DNA from: Cordylochernes scorpioides
Taxonomy: Eukaryota > Arthropoda > Arachnida > Pseudoscorpiones > Chernetidae
NCBI GenBank assembly: GCA_030710605.1
Contig: CP092876.1
Coordinates: 89,075,988-89,139,987, forward strand
Direction of reading: 5' to 3'
DNA length: 64,000 nucleotides
Shown: one piece after another, positions 55,557 to 64,000 of the stretch
Numbering within the stretch: position 1 is the stretch's first letter
Layout of the letters: each line of letters begins with the position of its first letter
Program-made: the position numbers and the translations under genes
Notes under the pieces: generated by a model
Databases searched by the model: none
Told to the model about the DNA's origin: nothing
What the model saw: the letters and a program-made list of their open reading frames with translations, nothing else

Positions 55557-57138
55557 CGTCTGAAACAGCCTTCAGTTAATCAACTCATCATTGACCTATT
55601 TGAGTCATCATCTTCTCACCACCTTAAGGTCAACGCTCGACTTCATTAAATTGTTGATCAATTTGTTTGTCCTCTACATCAGGTCCAATAAGTGAACTGC
55701 AGGTCTCTCACGACTTCAAGCTTTTGTTGGAGAGAGATATTTTCTAATGTTCTTCTCTAGGATGCACAAATCGCATACACTACCTAGACTTCATATTCAT
55801 GTATCAGGGATTTGAGAATTATAATTTATTTTAAATTACCCTAAAAAAAACTCTATATATCTGGTGGTTTAAATAGAATAAATTTCTTGATTTTTTATGA
55901 AGCCCCTTGAACGAAATTTTTTGTCGTTGAGTTACGGCCTACATCACGTGACGAGGGTCTACAGCCCTAAACGCGTTCGTGGTGGGCTTTTCTTGATTTA
56001 TCAAGAAACTGGGTTGGCCAAAATTAAATCTCAACGTTTAGTTTATTTTTGTTCCATTAGATGCGTTTTCATTAAAAAGCTCGTATGAGTGGTCAGAATA
56101 GGCCTTTTTGTTGTTGTTTTTAATATATGTGTGCGTGTTATATAAAAATTATTTAATTTTAAATTACTCTGTAATGTCCACCGCAAGATGTCGCGGCTTT
56201 CCCAATATAAATCCATTGTTGTTGTTTCCCGTTGGCCTTTTTTTTTTTTTTACCCGGCGATGATTCCCTGGCCACCCATCCCCAGGCCCCTCCAACAGTG
56301 GAATGTATATATTCTACTTTATGTGTCCATTGGGGCTCAAAAATCATCCTTTTTGGTTAGCAGCCCCATAAATAAAGATAATTCCATTTCCCGTTGGCCG
56401 GCTCAAATCTTTTTGTTCATATGTAAATATGTAATCTTTTATTTTCCTCTTCAAGCCTCAAGTAAGGATAATAATTCTAATTCCAAAATCAGCAGAAAAT
56501 ATTTTTAGTAATATATATGCATATAAAAGTCAAATTTTGTCGGTATATGCCGGACTGAAACATTCTGATATAAAGAATGTTTATAATTCTAATGATTAGT
56601 TGAACTTAAAAAATTGGTGGATCAAGCATTCCCTCTGTTAAATACTGGGCGAAGCCGGGGACCCTACACAACTCTATATAAAAAGAACAATTGATCCGAA
56701 ATAGGCTTTTTATTTTTAATAAATTTCTAATTTATCAATCTATATATTTCATATGTTTTAAACCAAAAGGAGGTGGAAAATTCTGAGCATAAAAACATCT
56801 ACAGCTTTTAATAAATGCATTCAAATGCATGATGGCCAAAAAAAAAACTCTATATTAAGTCAATAAAACCAAAATAAACATTAACTAGAGCATATGTAAG
56901 ACGGATCACTTCAGGAATAATTAAACTTATAAATGTGTCTCGATATAACTATAATCGAACCAACCCTACACCACTGACATTTCCCCATTACAGAATAAGG
57001 ACAATTTGACAATTAAACAACTTTTTTTTGACATCTCGTCAATCTTTACACTCAAAGGGAGTTATAAGGTAATAATAATGGTAGGAATGAAGAGAGATAT
57101 TTACAATCGACGTAGCCCTCTCCGAGGGCACGTCCGGA

Positions 57139-57382
57139 TCAGGAGCTTAAAGCCGCCTTGAATCTAGACAGATCCCTGCCATTTGGGGAGTTCATGTTCG
57201 TAACATGTTTGATGATAATGTCGAAGAATTTGTCGAGAAGAATCTTGTCTTCAGGCGTGAGTAGCCCGAGGAGGTGCTCCGTTTCTTCTTCGTAATAGAC
57301 CGCGAGTATGATATCCAGAATTTTACAGAATAAGGAGATAGAAAGCGTGTCAGATATATATGATAATTTAAACCAATAACCC
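57139..57382 (-). other. 80-codon open segment, mirrored copy
   Basis: Same text as 51,094-51,336 on the other strand, ending at the TGA around 57,139. Unrecognised. Confidence 0.3.
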
Positions 57383-60300
57383 TATATTATGTAATACGTA
57401 TAACAAAATTGTCATGTTGTATATAGAACTAATTATAAACTATAACTAATTATACGCATAATTGACGTGTGTCCTTGTATCCCCATATGTAATGTACTGA
57501 GGATGAATAAATAAAACTATATAATAGATTAAAAACTGAGTTAAAAGCAAGATTGAGAGATTTACAAAGTAACTTCTAAAGATAGATTGGACCCCGTCAG
57601 ACCGTCGCCAGTGTCCGGTGTCCATCGACACGTGTGCCACGTGCATGACCCAATTCTCTTTGTCAGAGCTGTCGTATAAATAAGACCGGCCTTAGCGACA
57701 GTTAGTTCAGTTCCAGTGAGTCTTCCGGTCAGCGTCACCCCTTATCGTCTCCAGGGACCAACTCAGCGACCATGTAAAACAGTAAGAAACCTTCTCGATC
57801 TCCATCTTTGCTTTTGGCTCGACTTTTTATCTATTCAAGGAATTTTCCTTCGACAACTGTGTCGCTTCGTTTTGTGTGTGTGTCCTTACCACCCATCGCT
57901 CAACAACCACGACTGCTTCTAGCCAACATGCCACACTGCATTCATTCAACAGCATAAACTACTACTACATTACTACATTATTACAGAGAGTCGACAGGAT
58001 TACCACAACGAAGGAGACCACAACGAAGAAGGTAAAAAGACTGTCCAGATAGAAAAGAGCCAAGAAGCAAGATGGAGGAACAAGCACGCCATTCCAACGA
58101 AACGACCAAACAATCTTCCCCCCAACGACACAGCCGAACATCCCGCAAAATAAGCCGGTGAGAAGTTACCCACCTTCGACCTTACAAGGCAACCATCCAG
58201 ACGACATGCCACCATCGCCAAACAGAAGTCACAAGCTTCTACAAGCTCTACAAGACGCCTTCCACGTCATCAGGACAACAACCAAAGACCAAGTCTCCTG
58301 ACTGAACAATCATAAAAACTGTGAGTTTTTAAAAAATCTACTTAACTCTCTCTTCATGCTAACAACTTGATTTTCCATAAATATAATGTTTATTTTTCCT
58401 GTAATTATTTTTAAATCAAATTTTACCATTTTTATAGCATTTCAATTCAAATTTTAAATATTGTACACCCTCATTTATCATTTTTTACTTTATTTTAAGC
58501 AACTTTTAAATCTTAATTCATTACTTTCAATTTTACATAAAAAATCATATTATATTTTAATTACTCGAATCCATATTCTAAACTTATTTGTGTGTTTTTT
58601 TTAATACCTTATTTTTATACCAAAAAACACCAATGTCTTAAGTAAATACACAAAACTTTGCAAAAAATCATTGTTATGTGTACTATTTTATGTACACGCC
58701 CCATTCAAATTATAAGTCACTATCATGCCATTGCCCTTTTACAAGTATAATTTTCGCACTAACATAAGCAACGATTTAAAAAATATATATATTCAAATTT
58801 TAATAAACATAGGTGAAACGCATTTTTTAAAAAATACAAAAATCGAAAGATACACTATCTTCAAAAGCACAACTAGAAATGTAACTGTCCTTCCCCAAAA
58901 CAAGTTAAAAAGTTCCAGCATAGCTACACTCCCTCGTCCTTTTCTTTTTACATGCATAATTATTAATAATTCACACATCTCTCGGAACCAACTTCAACAC
59001 ACTCTCCCATCACTTTCTCCAATTGGCCACATCTATTAACGCGCAATTTAACAACACGTCCAATTTCGAGCCACACGAGCTCCATATCGTCGCGAACACA
59101 AAGATTTCACGATAAACATACCACCTCTATAACAATCTGAAAATTCTCGATGTGTTTCGTACAACAATCACCCATGACTAATAAATTTGTTATTCATTCG
59201 GAAACTAGTTAGATGCTGTATACCAAAAACAAAGACTTCACGTGACACCTTTCTATTCAATCCACTTACTAGTGTCACACAGCGCACCACAACAATTTTC
59301 TCACTTAACAGGCCCAAGACGCCTTCATGCCTGTGACACCTCACCAAACGTGTCTACGTTGAAGTCGCACTTTTATTCACATCTAAACCTGACATCATTG
59401 AATAACATTTTTTATAAGTCCGCAACATCGTCGAGACACAGCGCTTGCAAACACAGAGAAAACTATATTTTCAAATAGGAGAGAACCAAATTACCACAGT
59501 GGAGGCAGAGAGATTTTCTTCTAACCAACAGGGTGACTCACAACGCCCGCCAACATCAATAAACAACAGCTATGTCGGTCGGCATCAAAGGGCATGACAC
59601 ATGTTGATATCGACACCAATTGCAGCCGCCATGTTAAAATGACACCTCCAGTTGCAGTTCGCCTGTACCTGACACGTCACCCAACTCGCAGGACGGATAG
59701 ATTGCAGCACCTATAATTAATTGACTTACCAATCATTACCCAATTTAACATATTACCATGAACATGTCAGATCACGTATTCCCAGTTTCAGAGATACATA
59801 GAAACACCGATATTTACCAAAGGGACATGACCTAGTTACACACCACAGTTGTAACTTTTCTTCAAAAGAGACAATTTTTGTTCCATTTTTCACTACTTAA
59901 CATTTATCTAATCATTAATAATCTTTAATTATATTATAACTTTGTATAAAATCTTGAATAATTATTTTTATTTTTTACTTTTCAATTATATAAGCAAATT
60001 TTTATTCCAACATTATTTTAACAACTTTATTTTAACAATTTGATTTTTTTATGATATTATTTTAGTATGACAAAACATTTAATTCTTTCAATAATCATTT
60101 TTAATTCATTATTATATCTTTTATATATTACTAATTCATTATTATTATCTTATATTTTACTAATTCATTATTATGTCTTTTATATATTACATGTTTGATC
60201 TTATCCACCTATACTTTTTTATCCGCAATCATATTTCTATCTTTTTATTCACTATATTTTATATTTGTTTAAATAACTTTATTATATGACAATGTTTATC

Positions 60301-61692
60301 ATCAACTATCGGGCATACAACAATCGTTTTCAACAATCAAATTCTTACTAATCACTTCCCTATACCTTTTTCACTACCTATTTCAGCCATTGCTCGTAGA
60401 AACGACAGTACTGCTTGACAATTTTTCTTTTGATTTCGTAATTCAACAAACTCTTTGAACACAGTTCCCCAGAAGTACAAGTCTCGACTTTTTGGTCTGA
60501 ACACGTTTCAAAAGTTTATTTCAATCATCCGCAGAGCACATCACCAACGCATGCACAAAGCGTTCACTTTTTCAACTTTCAATTTTTTCAGCTCTAGCGG
60601 ACCACAATCAACCTTTGATTTCAAGTCAAGTCAGACCACCTACTGTCGCTACAACAATTCTACGTATCGCATGGCTCTACCATCCCTTTCAATCATATTA
60701 AGTCTTTTCTTCAACAACTTTTCAACCCAATAACCCTACAATTGTGACAAAGCACTGTAACCTTATACAGGATCGCAGGTGAAACATTGCCTAAGAAGAC
60801 GCACAAGTCTATATCCACGCTTTGCACCTGGATCTCAGTATTTGATTGTCTGTGCAACACTTACAATTGCATATTCTTCAACCCCTAACCCTTTCCAACG
60901 CCCGCCAACAATCTTTTAGAACATCATTTTTTCATCATTATTTTTTTAGCAAACAAAGGTTTTATCTACAGTTCTCTTTTATAATGAATATCATAACTTT
61001 TAAATTAAACATAAGTTTTATTTTTATAATTTTCAGATATAGCCAAATAAACATCTTGTTATAGCCCTTTACCCTCACAGTTTTATAACCCTATATTATG
61101 TAATACGTATAACAAAATTGTCATGTTGTTATAGAACTAATTATAAACTATAACTAATTATACGCATAATTGACGTGTGTCCTTGTATCCCCATATGTAA
61201 TGTACTGAGGATGAATAAATAAAACTATATAATAGATTAAAAACAGAGTTAAAAGCAAGATTGAGAGATTTACAAAGTAATTTCTAAAGATAGATTGGAC
61301 CCCGTCAGACCGTCGCCAGTGTCCGGTGTCCATCGACACGTGTGCCACGTGCATGACCCAATTCTCTTTGTCAGAGCTGTCGTATAAATAAGACCGGCCT
61401 TAGCGACAGTTAGTTCAGTTCCAGTGAGTCTTCCGGTCAGCGTCACCCCTTATCGTCTCCAGGGACCAACTCAGCGACCATGTAAAACAGTAAGAAACCT
61501 TCGATCTCCATCTTTGCTTTTGGCTCGACTTTTTCTATTCAAGGAATTTTCCTTCGACAACTGTGTCGCTTCGTTTTGTGTGTGTGTCCTTACCACCCAT
61601 CGCTCAACAACCACGACTGCTTCTAGCCAACATGCCACACTGCATTCATTCAACAGCATAAACTACTACTACTACATTACTACATTATTACA
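57376..61692 (+). mobile_element. LTR element without coding genes, right arm
   Basis: Mirror of 46,782-51,099, with direct repeats at 57,376-57,985 and 61,085-61,692. Read here on the plus strand: TATAAATA at about 57,675, a TCAGTT initiator about 30 bases on, then a leader with a 29-codon ATG frame (MEEQARHSNETTKQSSPQRH and onward) at about 58,071 before an AT-rich interior. The outer repeat in this arm carries two 2-base deletions and a 3-base gain relative to the left arm. Confidence 0.65.
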
Positions 61693-61908
61693 TATATATA
61701 ATACAAAGATGTTTTTTAAAAAAAACTAACATCAAAATAATTCATAAATGCAACTCTGAAATAAATTGTTTTCTAAAAATTATAGCTAGAATGAAAAACA
61801 TAAAAATATTTTTAATATTAAAAGCGAGACAATTTGGCAATAGAAAATAATTTATTGATATGTTGTCAATAAAATGACAAAGCGCACGCAGTCTTCACTA
61901 ATTAATGA

Positions 61909-62935
61909 ATTTTATTTATTTATTTATTGTTACAAAAGCACGAAGTCCAAAGGACTATTGTGCTGTGCTAGTATTATTTACATATATATAATTAAATATT
62001 TACACGATGGATAGTAGTGTTTTGTAAATTATTGTTCAAATAGTTCTAAACTTAACAAGTCTCATAAGATAGAATATATACACAAAGAGAATTTGGTAAT
62101 GTTTCAAAGTATCTACATGCAATTTGATTAGTCAGAGGGCAAGTCGAAGAAGATGCTCTGGTGATTCAACATCTAAGCGGCATTCACATGCTGGATCATT
62201 AATAACATTCAGTTTGAATAGGAAACTTAAGAAGGGTCCTTTGCCTGTTAAGAATAAAGTAGTGAATTTATCAGAAGAGATGAATTTGGGACAGCAATTG
62301 GAAAGAATTTCTTGAACAGTTCATTAGATTGAGAAAGATAGAACTTAAATTTTAGATCCAGATATAGTTTATTTATTATTTTTCAAGGGTTTTTTTGAGT
62401 GTTCGATCTGTGAGAGAATTTGTCATATTATACTTTGTTTGTGATAATTCAAGATAATCGGACAGTAAAGGAGTTTTCGCTAGTATATGTGTGATGTAAG
62501 AAGATGAAGTCCTATAAGCATGAATGCATCTAATAAGAATTTGATATTGTATAGAATTCACTTGGATCTTTTTTGCTGCAGTGATAAAAGGAAACCAAAT
62601 ATTTGATGCATAGCTTATTGTAGAGCGTATCATAGCTTTATATAAGATCAATCTACGCCGAGCATCAATGCCCCAGAGTACGTGCACATAATGAGAATAA
62701 TATATTCTTAAGTTTCGTAGCTTTCATAATTATATTGTTAACATGTGTTCCAAAATTAATCTTATTCCTTTGTCTATGATTTTTAAAAATAACTCCCAAA
62801 ATTTAACAGTTTCTGAGGTTGAATTATTTTTCCATCAAAATTAATGGGCAATTTTTCATAGTTATGTGGCAATAGAATGATAATGATCATTATATATGAT
62901 TTACAATGATATGATGAAATATAACTTCCTAAAAG
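61909..62935 (-). pseudogene. LINE reverse transcriptase remnant, right arm
   Basis: Counterpart of 45,576-46,565. The frame at 62,376-62,687 is better kept than in the left arm: WGIDARRRLILYKAMIRS, then SNIWFPFITAAKKIQVNS and SYITHILAKTPLLSDYLELS are continuous. The two arms differ by extra T bases in the left copy around 45,868 and 45,905. The zinc-binding end is at about 62,150-62,260. Confidence 0.75.
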
Positions 62936-64000
62936 TGAATATTATATTTAATATTGAGTTTCGTTTCTCATTGCCTCTGAGCTAAACAAAAACTGCATAT
63001 TAATTGGCTAATAAATAGTCAGGCAGATTTTTGGTAGCAACTTTTTTTTTTCCAAACGTCAAATTCTGAAAGTGTATTTTGGGAAATGGCTAAAACTGAT
63101 TTCATTTTGTTCAAAAGCTTTCAAATATTTTACACCTTTTTAGCTATTTATACTTTTTTAAAACAAATTTGTTAATTCCTATTTTTTACATTTAATTGGG
63201 TCAAAATTAAGCTTCCGAGTAAAAATCGTTTTTATATGAATAACATATTAATAGAGAATTAAAATTTTCAAGAATCAGAACAGGACATTTTAAAGGAATG
63301 AGGATAAACCCAGACATGACTAGATCCTACAGGAACTGCAATAACTGTCACAACACCCAACTGACCATATATACCCGGCCATCCTTGCAGCCCTCTATAT
63401 AGAAGACATCAATCCAGAAGAGGACATCCATACGAACAACACACCTCGGTTGGTCGTTATTGTGGTCAGGGTGCATGGACCGATCTGATCTGCTCCATGG
63501 GCAAGACACCACCATGAATAGCATATTGTTGCATCATGGCTAATGAACCTATTTTATTTTAATTTGTAATATTATTTTTTATATATTTTAAATTCAAATT
63601 TATATTTTATATTTACTTATTTTATTAAACATTATATATGTATTATAGAATCACCATTTGTATTTTGGTACACTGTGTGACTTCACTGCTCTCTTTGATG
63701 TGAGAAATAAATAAATAATTCTGGAGGCCACTTAAAGTAGAGTTATCTCATTATGCCCTTATATAAATTTTTAGGATGGTTGAAACACGTTCTGGTAAGA
63801 TACAAGACCCAGCACAGGAGAGAATCAATGTTAAAGAGTCTGCCAATCCGCAACCTGGTGCAACAATATACAATGTTCGTTTTAGATCAATTAATAAAAA
63901 TTCTGGAGATTAGGAAAAGTGTTTTATGAGACCATCTTTACATGTCAAATGCAGGCTTCATTCTTTTTTTACCAGCGAGCATGTAAAACATAGGTTTGCG

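Larger units (their letters stand above)
54288..64000 (-). repeat. Right arm of the large palindrome
   Basis: Reverse complement of 44,481-54,187. Differences from the left arm become visible beyond about 61,470: a 2-base deletion at CCTTCGATC, a 2-base deletion at TTTTTCTATTC, a 3-base ACT gain near 61,670, and several changes in the LINE remnant. The arm runs off the window. Confidence 0.95.

Noticed and set aside
60455..60733. A 92-codon frame in the gene-free LTR element
   Set aside because: Ser, Phe and Thr rich without any retroelement motif, and AT-rich like its surroundings. Insufficient to call a gene.

Overview
The window looks like AT-rich, non-coding and transposon-rich DNA from an arthropod nucleus. 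The mobile elements are mariner, Gypsy, copia-type and Helitron families typical of arthropods, and one spliced gene encodes a vWFA protein resembling animal SVEP1/polydom. I see no bacterial operons, rRNA, functional tRNA or CRISPR. The species cannot be fixed from sequence alone.

Layout. 1-5 kb: a Gypsy integrase remnant split by a 1,310-bp mariner with TA target duplications, then a second, heavily decayed mariner. 5.3-8.1 kb: a palindromic repeat with tRNA-like sequence at its centre, then a minus-strand Helitron-like end (hairpin plus CTAG) next to a 73-bp minisatellite. 8.8-19.2 kb: a very large foldback structure with two long inverted arms carrying tandem arrays of roughly 105-120 bp. 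Its right arm is interrupted by a deleted Gypsy copy (13,554-16,505, target duplication AATAT), and a copia element abuts its outer edge (19,220-23,640). 23.6-27.1 kb: short repeats and a LINE remnant. 27,110-32,285: a complete but frameshifted Gypsy element (target duplication ATAT). 32,695-37,140: a second copia element (target duplication GGGGG). 37-44.3 kb: small non-autonomous elements (two hAT-like, one Tc1-like, a second Helitron-like end, several hairpins) in otherwise gene-free DNA.

44.48-64.0 kb is one near-perfect inverted duplication centred on a 100-base run of N (54,188-54,287). Each arm holds, from the outside in, a LINE fragment, an LTR element without recognisable genes, and the first exon and part of the second exon of the SVEP1-like gene facing the gap. 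The arms look identical for about 7 kb next to the gap and differ by scattered indels and SNPs further out. A scaffolding or haplotype artefact is the most likely explanation; a real palindrome is the alternative.

The transposon genes supply transposase, Gag, protease, reverse transcriptase, RNase H and integrase, but every large frame has breaks. Breaks are mostly single-base frameshifts, even in elements whose two LTRs are about 98% identical. The only probable host gene is the SVEP1-like one, which is incomplete because of the gap.
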